Shown one piece after another: positions 35,845-44,429 of a DNA stretch of 64,000 nt. Each line of letters begins with the position of its first letter. The first letter of the stretch is position 1. The translations under genes and the position numbers were made by a program. The notes below the pieces were generated by a model that was not told the origin of the DNA, did no database searches, and saw only the letters and a program-made list of their open reading frames with translations. The DNA comes from Salinimicrobium marinum (GTDB lineage Bacteria; Bacteroidota; Bacteroidia; Flavobacteriales; Flavobacteriaceae), in NCBI RefSeq assembly GCF_014651535.1, contig NZ_BMXB01000012.1:58860-122859 (forward strand), in the 5' to 3' direction.

Positions 35845-36615
35845 ATGGCAACGTACAAGAAAAAAGGGCATAAACCTACTTCAAAGGAAGAACAACAAAA
35901 ACATGTTGAAGAAGAATCAACAACTGCAGAAGTGTTTAATACATTGGATGAAGGCGCAGGCAAAACGGAAGCCTGGGTTGCCAAAAATCAGAAATACATC
36001 TTCATTATTATTGGTGCTGCCGCATTGATCATTCTTGGATACCTTGCTTACAATGAGTTTGTACAGGAGCCAAAAGAAGCCGATGCTGCAAATGAAATGT
36101 ACCAGGCTCAGGAGTATTTTGATGCAGCACTGGATGCATCGGGAGCGGAAAGTGATTCCCTTTATAATATGTCTTTAACAGGTGGGGAAGGAAAATACGG
36201 TTTCCTTGATATCATCGATAACTACGGAAGTACAGATGCAGCAAACCAAGCCCATTATTATGCGGGAATGGCATATTTGAATACTAGTAAATACCAGGAA
36301 GCAATTGATCATCTTGATGATTTCAATAGTGATGATGAAATACTTGCGCCATTGGCAAAAGGAGGAATGGGAGATGCTTTCATGCAACTTGATCAGCCGG
36401 AAGAAGCTTTAAGTTATTATGAAGAGGCTGCTTCTATGAGAAACAACAGTTTCACTACTCCAAAATTCCTATTAAAAGCTGCTATCACAGCCATTAATCT
36501 TGGTGAAGGTGAAAAAGCTGAAAAATTCCTTACCAGAATAGAAGATGAATTTCCAAATTCTGAACAGGCAACGCAGGTCCCTGGATATCTGGGACAGGCA
36601 CAGGCAATGAAATAA
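35845..36615 (+). CDS. Membrane-anchored tetratricopeptide protein
   Basis: The 256-residue protein has a basic N-terminus, one membrane segment (YIFIIIGAAALIILGYLAY near residue 52) and then TPR-like helices in the periplasmic part (AHYYAGMAYLNTSKYQEAIDHL, shortened, and AKGGMGDAFMQLDQPEEALSYYEEA, shortened). The layout is like YfgM/YfgC-associated or TolA-binding-type proteins. A role in envelope assembly is a guess. It precedes ribH by 8 bases and is the first gene of a plus-strand operon. Confidence 0.85.
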   Translation: MATYKKKGHKPTSKEEQQKHVEEESTTAEVFNTLDEGAGKTEAWVAKNQKYIFIIIGAAALIILGYLAYNEFVQEPKEADAANEMYQAQEYFDAALDASGAESDSLYNMSLTGGEGKYGFLDIIDNYGSTDAANQAHYYAGMAYLNTSKYQEAIDHLDDFNSDDEILAPLAKGGMGDAFMQLDQPEEALSYYEEAASMRNNSFTTPKFLLKAAITAINLGEGEKAEKFLTRIEDEFPNSEQATQVPGYLGQAQAMK

Positions 36616-36623
36616 TATTATTT

Positions 36624-37121
36624 ATGGCTACTGAAGGAAATAATCTTTCTGAATACGATAAAAACAAAGTCCCAAACGCGAAGGAATTCAGGTTTGGGAT
36701 TGTTGTTTCTGAATGGAACGAGAACATTACCGAAGGCCTTTTCCAGGGAGCTTACGAAGCGCTGAAGGCTAATGGAGTGCTTGATCAAAGCATCTGGCGG
36801 TGGAATGTTCCGGGAAGCTTCGAACTTATCTACGGATGTAAAAAAATGGTAGAAACCTATGATATGCTGGATGCGGTAATCGCAATTGGTAGCGTCATTG
36901 AAGGTGAAACTAAACACTTTGATTTCGTGTGCCAGGGCGTTTCCCAGGGTATTAAAGATCTCAATGTACAGCAGGATATTCCTGTCATTTTTTGTGTGCT
37001 TACAGATCAAAATATGCAGCAGGCCATTGATAGGTCTGGTGGTAAGCATGGCAACAAAGGTACCGAAGCTGCGGTGGCAGCCATTAAAATGGCGAAACTT
37101 CGCTGGGACGCCAGGCTTTAA
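36624..37121 (+). CDS. ribH: 6,7-dimethyl-8-ribityllumazine synthase
   Basis: The 165-residue enzyme makes the direct precursor of riboflavin. It shows FGIVVSEWNENITEGL at the substrate end, VPGSFELIYGCKKM, AIGSVIEGETKHFDFVC and FCVLTDQNMQQAIDRSGGKHGNKG with the catalytic His region, in the standard order. It has a slightly long N-terminus. No other riboflavin genes are in the window. Confidence 0.96.
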   Translation: MATEGNNLSEYDKNKVPNAKEFRFGIVVSEWNENITEGLFQGAYEALKANGVLDQSIWRWNVPGSFELIYGCKKMVETYDMLDAVIAIGSVIEGETKHFDFVCQGVSQGIKDLNVQQDIPVIFCVLTDQNMQQAIDRSGGKHGNKGTEAAVAAIKMAKLRWDARL

Positions 37122-37233
37122 CTTTTCTTTCTTACGGCATCGTTTTTGTTATTGATACTTTTGTGTATGGAAGCTTCGGTTTCTTATGCATTTTAAGTAA
37201 ATTTGAGTATTCCATTAATAAAAGAAGAGCATC

Positions 37234-37527
37234 TTGAAAATCAATATATATAAAACCCGAAAAAACGCTCGTTATAATTATACCCCCCGTTATTATAAAG
37301 GTAAAGACACAGGTAATATTTATGATTTTAATTCCAGATTTCATAAATATAAGGAAACAACCAATGCCATAGATTTTGGTTCGCAATGGGCCGAAGCAAG
37401 GGAAAGCAGCCGTAACAGGGGGAACAGGGAAGTCAATACCCGTGTGTTGGTTATTATAGCTATCCTGGTGCTTATATTTCTCTGGATCATTGATTTTGAT
37501 TTGTCAATCTTCTCGACCCCGCAATAA
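37234..37527 (+). CDS. Small conserved membrane protein, TTG start
   Basis: The 97-residue protein has a polar, Tyr- and Arg-rich N-terminus and one C-terminal transmembrane helix (VLVIIAILVLIFLWII). Flavobacterial genomes have a similar small gene between ribH and mutL, sometimes misnamed as a riboflavin synthase subunit because of its neighbour. No function is known. The reading begins with TTG at 37234; no in-frame ATG is available. It abuts mutL directly, with its stop codon followed at once by the mutL ATG, so it is likely co-translated. Confidence 0.75.
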   Translation: MKINIYKTRKNARYNYTPRYYKGKDTGNIYDFNSRFHKYKETTNAIDFGSQWAEARESSRNRGNREVNTRVLVIIAILVLIFLWIIDFDLSIFSTPQ

Positions 37528-39390
37528 ATGAATGATGTTATTCATCTTTTACCCGACCATGTTGCGAATCAAATTGCTGCGGGAGAAGTTGTGCAGCGGC
37601 CGGCATCGGTCATAAAGGAGCTTCTAGAAAATGCCATAGATGCCAGGGCAAACAGTATAAAAGTTATTATCAAAGAAGCGGGAAAGATCCTTATTCAGGT
37701 TATTGATGATGGGGCTGGAATGAGCCTTACAGATGCCAGACTGTGCTTTGAGCGGCATGCTACCTCTAAAATTAGTGCAGCAGAGGATCTTTTCAGCTTG
37801 AAAACTAAAGGTTTTCGTGGGGAGGCTTTGGCTTCAATTGCAGCAATTGCCCATGTGGAATTAAAGACCCGGCAGGAAGGTGATGAAGTAGGTACCTGTA
37901 TTAAAATTGAAGGCAGTGAAGTGGTTTCTCAGGAACCAGTAGTAACTCCTGTAGGCACTTCCATTTGTGTTAAAAATCTTTTTTACAATATTCCGGCGAG
38001 GAGAAATTTCCTCAAGAGTGACGCTGTGGAAACACGACACATTATTGATGAATTTCAGCGGGTAGCACTAGCACATCCGACAATTCAATTTTCTCTTTTT
38101 CACAATGGAAGCGAGATCTTCCAGCTACCCGGAACAAATTACCGACAACGAATAGTAAATATCTTTGGAGGAAAAACCAATGAAAAACTGGTTCCCGTAG
38201 AAGAAGATACTGAAATTGTTAAGATCCACGGCTTTGTAGGAAAGCCTGAATTTGCAAAGCGCAGCAGGGGAGAGCAGTTCTTTTTTGTGAATGACAGGTT
38301 CATAAAAAGCCCTTATTTAAACCATGCTGTGGTGGCTGCTTTTGAAGGTCTTTTGAAAGATAAAGCCTATCCCAGCTATTTTCTATACCTGGACGTAGAT
38401 CCAAAGAGCATTGATATTAATATCCATCCCACCAAAACAGAAATAAAGTTCGATGACGAGCACGCGTTATATTCCATTCTGCGGAGTTCGATCAAGCATA
38501 GCTTAGGTCAGTTTAACGTTGCGCCGGTATTGGATTTCGAGCGGGATGCGACACTGGATACGCCTTATGAATTTAATCAGAAAGGAGTGACGCCGCCAAA
38601 AGTAGAGGTGGACCGGAATTTCAATCCTTTTCAGGAGAGCAATTCAGTGTCGGGCTCTTACAGGCCTTCAGGGTTTAGAAAAGAATCTTCAGGCGGAAGC
38701 TGGGAGAGTTTATATTCGGGGCTTCAGCAGAAAGAATTCGGCACCCGGAATTCTGAAATGAATTCCATGGAATTTGAAAGCGATGAAGTAACCGGAAATC
38801 TTTTTGGTTCTTCCGAAGAAAAGGAATCAGGGAACCGGACTTTTCAGCTGAATAAGAAATATATTGTGAGCACGCTCAAAAGTGGGATTTTAGTTATAGA
38901 TCAACACAGGGCTCATACAAGAATCCTCTATGAAGAACTCCTGAAAAGTATAACGGTAACAGCAGCGGTAAGTCAGCAATTGTTATTTCCGTTGATGCTC
39001 CAATTTTCTTCGCAGGAAATTGCCCTTCTAAAGGAAGCCAAGGAATCCCTGGAGCAAACGGGATTTGTTTTTTCTGAATTTAGTAAAGATTCAGTAGAAA
39101 TAATTGGTATCCCCACCCTAATCTCCGAAAGTGAGGTTGCTATTTTACTGGAACAACTACTTTCGGACCTTGAGAATGAAGTTCCGGAAAGCGGATTTTC
39201 CCAGGCAGATATTCTGGCAAAATCTCTTGCAAAAGGAATGGCTGTAAAGTCGGGTACTGTACTTAATAATACTGAACAACAAAATATACTTAACAGTCTT
39301 TTTGCGTGTAAGGAAACAAACCTGACGCCGTATAACAGACAAATTTTCATAACCTTGACTGTAGACGAGTTGGATAAAAAATTTATGTAA
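37528..39390 (+). CDS. mutL: DNA mismatch repair protein MutL
   Basis: The 620-residue protein has an intact N-terminal GHKL ATPase: ENAIDARANSIKV, QVIDDGAGMS, TKGFRGEALASIAAIA and FYNIPARRNFLKS. Residues about 340-440 are a variable linker, and the C-terminal dimerisation domain ends LTVDELDKKFM. The endonuclease motif DQHAxxExxxxE is altered: at residues 458-469 the sequence reads DQHRAHTRILYE, with Thr464 in place of the first Glu. The cysteine-containing metal motifs near the C-terminus are also not evident. Mismatch nicking by this MutL is therefore doubtful. Its stop codon overlaps the next start by one base (TAATG). Confidence 0.95.
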   Translation: MNDVIHLLPDHVANQIAAGEVVQRPASVIKELLENAIDARANSIKVIIKEAGKILIQVIDDGAGMSLTDARLCFERHATSKISAAEDLFSLKTKGFRGEALASIAAIAHVELKTRQEGDEVGTCIKIEGSEVVSQEPVVTPVGTSICVKNLFYNIPARRNFLKSDAVETRHIIDEFQRVALAHPTIQFSLFHNGSEIFQLPGTNYRQRIVNIFGGKTNEKLVPVEEDTEIVKIHGFVGKPEFAKRSRGEQFFFVNDRFIKSPYLNHAVVAAFEGLLKDKAYPSYFLYLDVDPKSIDINIHPTKTEIKFDDEHALYSILRSSIKHSLGQFNVAPVLDFERDATLDTPYEFNQKGVTPPKVEVDRNFNPFQESNSVSGSYRPSGFRKESSGGSWESLYSGLQQKEFGTRNSEMNSMEFESDEVTGNLFGSSEEKESGNRTFQLNKKYIVSTLKSGILVIDQHRAHTRILYEELLKSITVTAAVSQQLLFPLMLQFSSQEIALLKEAKESLEQTGFVFSEFSKDSVEIIGIPTLISESEVAILLEQLLSDLENEVPESGFSQADILAKSLAKGMAVKSGTVLNNTEQQNILNSLFACKETNLTPYNRQIFITLTVDELDKKFM

Positions 39391-40151
39391 TGGGAAGAAT
39401 TACCGAGACTGTAAAGGTCCTTTTAATCATTAATATCATCTTTTTTGTAGGTTCTTATACGATGGGAGATGAGGCTATTCGATTATTTGCCTTATGGTTT
39501 TTTGAGAATGAGAATTTTGGTGTGTGGCAGGTACTTACCCATATGTTCATGCATGGGAGTTTTATGCATATTCTTTTCAACATGTATGCGCTATGGGCTT
39601 TTGGAAGCCCAATAGAACAGGTGCTGGGACAAAAAAAGTTTATTTTCTTTTACTTTTCAGCAGGGATAGGGGCAGCAATCATACATAGTCTGGTCAATTA
39701 TTTTCATTATCAACAGGGATATGAAGCCTTATTGGAGGCTGGATTGAATCCGGGAGAAATTTCGGCATATTTATCTGAATCTTTTTCATCTATCCGCAGG
39801 TCAGGCCAGTTTGGGATTCCTCCGGGAGTGGATACAGATACTTTACGGGCAATGCTAGAATCGTATGTTACTCCTGCAGTTGGAGCTTCGGGGGCAATTT
39901 ATGGTATTCTTGTAGCGTTTGGAATGATGTTTCCCAATGTGGAATTATTTCTTTTATTTGTTCCGGTGCCCATTAAAGCAAAATACTTTATTCCTGCATT
40001 GATCGCGATCGATTTGTTTTCAGGATTTACAGGATATTCATTGTTTGGAGGTGGTATTGCGCATTTTGCACACGTGGGAGGTGCTTTATTTGGATTTATA
40101 ATGATGTGGTATTGGAAGAAAAACCAGTTTAATCAAAATAGGTGGGATTAA
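39390..40151 (+). CDS. Rhomboid-family intramembrane serine protease
   Basis: The 253-residue protein has the rhomboid core: HMFMHGSFMHILFNMYALWAFGSP (shortened) between early helices, the catalytic Ser in VGASGAIYGILVAFG near residue 170, and the catalytic His in HFAHVGGALFGF near residue 230. About six to seven membrane segments are visible. An inserted loop of about 50 residues lies between helices before the GASG helix. It starts at ATG at 39390 within a TAATG overlap with mutL and is followed by a second rhomboid gene in the same arrangement. Confidence 0.93.
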   Translation: MGRITETVKVLLIINIIFFVGSYTMGDEAIRLFALWFFENENFGVWQVLTHMFMHGSFMHILFNMYALWAFGSPIEQVLGQKKFIFFYFSAGIGAAIIHSLVNYFHYQQGYEALLEAGLNPGEISAYLSESFSSIRRSGQFGIPPGVDTDTLRAMLESYVTPAVGASGAIYGILVAFGMMFPNVELFLLFVPVPIKAKYFIPALIAIDLFSGFTGYSLFGGGIAHFAHVGGALFGFIMMWYWKKNQFNQNRWD

Positions 40152-41077
40152 TGAGAATGTCTAATAGTTTAAGATATAAGCTGAATACTGCTACTGTAAG
40201 CGAGAAATTGATTGCAGTGAATGTGGCGGTGTTTCTACTTTTTTTCCTATTCAGGACACTTGCTTTTCTTTTTCAGTTCCCGGGTGATTTTTTGCTGGAA
40301 TGGTTTGTTTTTCCGAAAGAATTAGGAGAGTTTCTTCTGAAGCCCTGGTCTATTATCACCTACGCTTTTCTGCATAGCGGGATATGGCACATCTTATCAA
40401 ATATGCTGATCCTGTATTTCTCGGGAATCTATTTCCTGAATTATTTTTCGGGTAAGAAACTTCTTAATTTTTACTTTCTGGGTGCTATTTTTGGTGCTCT
40501 GGTTTATATGCTCAGCTATAATTTATTTCCGGCTTTTTCGGGTCTTGGAAGATCTTATTTACTGGGAGCTTCAGCAGCGGTTATGTCTGTTTTGGTTGGT
40601 ATTGCCACGCATATTCCGCATATGAAAATACGGTTGCTGTTAATAGGGAGTATAAAATTCTGGTGGATTGCAGCATTTTTAGTGGTACTGGATATCATTC
40701 AGATTCCTATTAGCAACCCCGGCGGTCATCTGGCCCACCTGGGAGGTGCGGCCTTTGGCTATGTATATGCCAGGCAATTAGGTAAGGGCAATGATTTTGC
40801 TTCTGGTTTTGAAAAGATCCTGAACTGGTTTGGTTCTCTATTCAATTTCTCCTCTTCATCATCTACTACCAGTGGCCGTAGCAGGAGAAGTAATTTAAAA
40901 ACGGTGCATCGCAAGAAAAATACTTCTGCAGGTACTTCTTATACTTCAACCAGGCGCAATAAGAAAGAGGAGCAGGAGAAAATAGATGCTATCCTTGATA
41001 AGATTAGTAAAAGTGGGTATGATAGCCTCTCAAAGCAGGAAAAGGATTACTTGTTCAATGCAGGAAAGGATAATTAA
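40151..41077 (+). CDS. Rhomboid-family intramembrane protease with cytoplasmic C-terminal tail
   Basis: The 308-residue protein has a rhomboid domain (residues about 20-225; SGIWHILSNMLILYFSG, GASAAVMSVLVG with the Ser, and HLAHLGGAAFGYVYAR with the His). The Gly after the catalytic Ser is replaced by Ala (GASA). This may lower activity but occurs in Bacteroidota homologues. Residues 235-308 are a basic, Ser- and Thr-rich tail that looks disordered, ending in a helical segment (IDAILDKISKSGYDSLSKQEKDYLF, shortened). I start at the ATG that overlaps the previous stop codon (TAATG at 40149-40153) rather than at a GTG nine bases upstream. Confidence 0.92.
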   Translation: MRMSNSLRYKLNTATVSEKLIAVNVAVFLLFFLFRTLAFLFQFPGDFLLEWFVFPKELGEFLLKPWSIITYAFLHSGIWHILSNMLILYFSGIYFLNYFSGKKLLNFYFLGAIFGALVYMLSYNLFPAFSGLGRSYLLGASAAVMSVLVGIATHIPHMKIRLLLIGSIKFWWIAAFLVVLDIIQIPISNPGGHLAHLGGAAFGYVYARQLGKGNDFASGFEKILNWFGSLFNFSSSSSTTSGRSRRSNLKTVHRKKNTSAGTSYTSTRRNKKEEQEKIDAILDKISKSGYDSLSKQEKDYLFNAGKDN

Positions 41078-42105
41078 TGAAAAATTTACGCTGGTTCGAT
41101 AAATTTTTATTTCTTTTAAATTCGCTTTTTGCGGTAGCCTTACTGTTTACCTATCTCTTACCGTATATTCCACCTGATACTTTTGCGCTACTGGCTGTAA
41201 TGAGCCTTACAGTGCCATTATTAATAATTATTAATGCAATTTTCCTTATTTACTGGATCTTACGGCTTAAAAAACAGCTGTTACTCCCTCTGGCAGTTTT
41301 ATTACTGGGATTTAATCATGTTACCTCTATTTATGAATTCTCTGCACCCGAGGAAGAGGAAGTGCTGAATGGAGGATTATCAATTCTTTCTTACAACATA
41401 AGACAGTTTAACCAATTTAAATGGTCTGAGGATAAATCCATTCCCGAAAAAGTAACATCGTTTATAGCTGAAGAGGATCCGGATATCCTGGGGATGCAGG
41501 AATACTATGTAGGAGAACTCGATGTGGCGCTGGGTTTTCCACATAAATTTATCAAGCAGAAAAAGAGCAGTGCAGAATTCGGATTAGCTGTTTTTTCTAA
41601 ATTTCCCATTATCAATTCCGGTTCCCTGGATTTTGATACCAGCAGTAACAATAATGCCATTTTTGCCGATATTGTGGTGAAGACAGATACGATTCGTATC
41701 ATTAACGTGCACCTGCAATCATTTACCATCAAGCCTAATATGGACAAGATCCAAAAAGAGGAGTCAAAAAGGGTATTTTTAGGCATGGGACAAACTTTTG
41801 TCAAACAACAGGAGCAGTTGGAAAAAGTTCTGGGTCTTTATCATGAAAGTCCCTACCGTACTGTTATTCTTGGAGATTTCAATAATACAGCATATTCCTA
41901 TATCTACAGAAAAGTAAGATCTGAAGGATTTAATGATGCTTATAAAGAAGAAGGCAACGGTTTCGGCCGGACGTTCGACTTTAAATTTTTTCCGTTACGA
42001 ATAGATTATATATTTCCGGAGGAAAGTATTGAAACTCTTTCTTTTGAAACCTATGATGTGCCTTATTCCGATCATTTTCCAGTCAAAGCTAGCCTGAAGT
42101 TATAA
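41077..42105 (+). CDS. Endonuclease/exonuclease/phosphatase-family protein with membrane anchor
   Basis: The 342-residue protein has two N-terminal membrane helices (LFLLNSLFAVALLFTYLL and LLIIINAIFLIYWIL, with further hydrophobicity) and an EEP phosphatase domain: LSYNIRQFN, DPDILGMQEYY with the metal Glu, VILGDFNNTAYSYIY, and YSDHFPVKA with the C-terminal His. Such proteins hydrolyse phosphodiester or phosphomonoester bonds, often on lipids or nucleic acids; the target is unknown. It starts at a third consecutive TAATG overlap after the rhomboid genes, and is the last gene of the plus-strand operon. Confidence 0.9.
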   Translation: MKNLRWFDKFLFLLNSLFAVALLFTYLLPYIPPDTFALLAVMSLTVPLLIIINAIFLIYWILRLKKQLLLPLAVLLLGFNHVTSIYEFSAPEEEEVLNGGLSILSYNIRQFNQFKWSEDKSIPEKVTSFIAEEDPDILGMQEYYVGELDVALGFPHKFIKQKKSSAEFGLAVFSKFPIINSGSLDFDTSSNNNAIFADIVVKTDTIRIINVHLQSFTIKPNMDKIQKEESKRVFLGMGQTFVKQQEQLEKVLGLYHESPYRTVILGDFNNTAYSYIYRKVRSEGFNDAYKEEGNGFGRTFDFKFFPLRIDYIFPEESIETLSFETYDVPYSDHFPVKASLKL

Positions 42106-42166
42106 GTCATCCGAAGAACGATATCCTGAATCATAGATAGTTTTGGTGTGTTTATTTTTGAAATCT

Positions 42167-42808
42167 CTATTGATCCAATCCCTTTAACTCTTGCCGCTCC
42201 AGGTAGGATATTGCATTAGGGCCTTCATTAAAGATGAGATCTACAATACTAAGGTTATTAAGATATCCTTTTTTGCTTTCAAAGACCTGGGTGTAAGGTT
42301 CCAGGTCCTGTTTTGTTTGAGATTTGGCATTGACGAGATACCTACCATCGGAAAGGGTTTCCGGTGCTACGGGGTCAAAAGTTTCTGTTTTCTTATACTC
42401 CAGTTCCAGCTGAAGACTTTCTAGCACTACTTCAAGACAATCGTAATTAAAGTCTAGCAGGAATTCATATTTTTTAGCATACAGAGGTTCAAAATCATCC
42501 TCATAAAATTCAAAGAAAGGGGAGGTGCGATAAGCAGATTGCACTGATTTCCAGTGTTGTTTCTGCCAGTGAAAATCATTCTCAACGCGTACATCCCTGT
42601 ATTTTTGATGCTGCTTTTTTTCTCCGGTATGTTTGATGGGGATGTTGAGAAGCAATCTTCCATTGGCTCCATAAATATACATCCGGTTGCGGTAGGTTTG
42701 TTTCTGATAGTTATCTTCATTTTCAAAGATAACTTCCGGAGCCTTCGCTAGAGCTACAAACTGAGAGATAGGGCCAAAATAACAGGGGTGTAATAGCAAC
42801 TGCTGCAT
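42167..42808 (-). CDS. WbqC-family protein
   Basis: The 213-residue protein matches the WbqC family: LLHPCYFGPISQFVALAKAP near the N-terminus, QKQTYRNRMYIYGANG, then WQKQHWKSVQSAYRTSPFFEFYED in two parts. WbqC-like proteins occur in O-antigen clusters, but a function has not been fixed; here there are no surface-polysaccharide genes nearby. I choose the ATG at 42808 since a longer reading would overlap the lepB end and adds no conserved sequence. Confidence 0.87.
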   Translation of the reverse strand: MQQLLLHPCYFGPISQFVALAKAPEVIFENEDNYQKQTYRNRMYIYGANGRLLLNIPIKHTGEKKQHQKYRDVRVENDFHWQKQHWKSVQSAYRTSPFFEFYEDDFEPLYAKKYEFLLDFNYDCLEVVLESLQLELEYKKTETFDPVAPETLSDGRYLVNAKSQTKQDLEPYTQVFESKKGYLNNLSIVDLIFNEGPNAISYLERQELKGLDQ

Positions 42809-42824
42809 TTCAGATAGGATTCTC

Positions 42825-44387
42825 TTAAGATTTTTTCTTTTTTCTGAAGTAACTGTACCCAAACCATCCTACTACAAGGATTAGGAAGTATGGGAGGTAA
42901 GAAACCGGCTGTCCCTGGCCACCTACTGTAGTGAACATACGTTCCCAACGGATTTTGTCAAATCCGGAACCGTTTGGATCAATACTCAGCCAGATAAATA
43001 CGGGTTTACCTACCACGTGGTTTTCGGGAACATATCCCCAGTAGCGGCTGTCTTCACTGTTGTGACGATTGTCACCCATCATCCAGTAATAATCCTGTTT
43101 GAAGGTGTAAGAGGTGATAGGATCGCCATTTAAAAGCACCTGGGTGCCATCCACAGCAAGCTGGTTGTCTATTCCCATCTCGTGACCTTCATAGTCTTCA
43201 ATGATACGACGATAAAGCGAGAAGGAGGTAAGGTTCATTTCCACGGTTTCTCCCCTTTTGGGAATATAAACAGAACCCATATTATCCTGGTTCCAGTTTA
43301 CCTTCCGGTTATTTGGGAAGATGCGGACATCTTTTTCAGTTTCAGGGGCACGTACCCGTTCTATGGTAGCCACGTTTGGATTATTCCGTAGTCTCTGGTA
43401 GGCCTCTTCTGTTAAGGCTTGAAAAACAAACTGATTGGTATTTGGATCATAACCAAATCCGTCAGTGATATCATATTCCCTTAAGATGTTAGGATGGAAA
43501 CCCTGCCCGGTGGTAGTTCCGAAGTAGGAATATTGAGGTTTTGCTCTTTCCGGTAAACTAAGAGGCTCATTGTTAATATAGATCTTCCCGTCAACGATTT
43601 TCAGGGAATCGCCGGGTAAACCTACCGCTCTTTTTACGTAATTGGATTTCTTATCTACAGGCTTGTCATAACGAGCGCCTGAAGCATCGAAAAATTGTCT
43701 AACCGTATCCACCGGCCAGTTGAAAACGACAATGTCATTTCTTTCAATATTCTGAAACCCCGGAAGTCTGAAATATGGAATTTGAGGTGCATTTAAATAA
43801 GATTTGACTCCCAGTACCGGGATAGTATCATGTACCATTGGAAATGCAACAGAAGTAAGGGGAGTTCGTGCTCCGTAATGGAATTTGCTCACAAAAAGAT
43901 AATCCCCTACGAGTAATGTTTTTTCCAAAGAGGAAGTAGGAATGGTAAAAGGCTGCATCACGTACGTATGTACGATAGTTGCTGCTATAATGGCAAAAAG
44001 AATGGAGCTTATCCATTCTCCCGCAACGCTTCCGGGTTGTAAAGAACGCTCTTCTTTGTAAGTCACATCGGCAATATAATTCACGTAGAATATATAGAGC
44101 CCCAGAGTAACGATCACCAGGATAGTATCTGCAGTAGAGGTTTTTCCGAAGCTCCTTATGGTTTCTACCCATACCACCGGAAACATGATCAAATTTACTA
44201 CCGGAATGAATAGAAGGATGGTCCACCACCAGGGCCTGTGGATGATCTTCATTAAAACTACCGCATTGTAAACGGGAATTGCAGCTTCCCAGGCTTTTCT
44301 ACCTGCTTTTTGATATAATCTCCAGGTTCCCAGGAAATGTATCAACTGGATAACGAGAAAAAACAGGATCCATTCTATAAATATCAT
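42825..44387 (-). CDS. lepB: Signal peptidase I, long flavobacterial form
   Basis: The 520-residue protein is much longer than E. coli LepB (324). An N-terminal part (residues 1 to about 110) with several membrane helices resembles the DUF5684 module. A second membrane helix (SSILFAIIAATIVHTYV) leads into the peptidase: IPTSSLEKTLLVGDYLFVSKF contains the catalytic Ser in a variant of the PSxSMxPTL motif, NYVKRAVGLPGDSLKIVDG has the Lys, and GDNRHNSEDSRYWGYVPENHVVGK closes the domain. A long insertion of about 170 residues lies between the Lys and GDNR boxes. It should cleave signal peptides of exported proteins. It lies downstream of dapB. Confidence 0.93.
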   Translation of the reverse strand: MIFIEWILFFLVIQLIHFLGTWRLYQKAGRKAWEAAIPVYNAVVLMKIIHRPWWWTILLFIPVVNLIMFPVVWVETIRSFGKTSTADTILVIVTLGLYIFYVNYIADVTYKEERSLQPGSVAGEWISSILFAIIAATIVHTYVMQPFTIPTSSLEKTLLVGDYLFVSKFHYGARTPLTSVAFPMVHDTIPVLGVKSYLNAPQIPYFRLPGFQNIERNDIVVFNWPVDTVRQFFDASGARYDKPVDKKSNYVKRAVGLPGDSLKIVDGKIYINNEPLSLPERAKPQYSYFGTTTGQGFHPNILREYDITDGFGYDPNTNQFVFQALTEEAYQRLRNNPNVATIERVRAPETEKDVRIFPNNRKVNWNQDNMGSVYIPKRGETVEMNLTSFSLYRRIIEDYEGHEMGIDNQLAVDGTQVLLNGDPITSYTFKQDYYWMMGDNRHNSEDSRYWGYVPENHVVGKPVFIWLSIDPNGSGFDKIRWERMFTTVGGQGQPVSYLPYFLILVVGWFGYSYFRKKKKS

Positions 44388-44429
44388 GTGTGTTCTTTGT
44401 GTTTATTGGTGTGGAAAAAGAGGTAAGTG

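Noticed and set aside
37234..37527. Calling the small protein after ribH a riboflavin synthase subunit
   Set aside because: It has a single C-terminal membrane helix and no similarity in pattern to riboflavin synthase; the name would come from the neighbour only.
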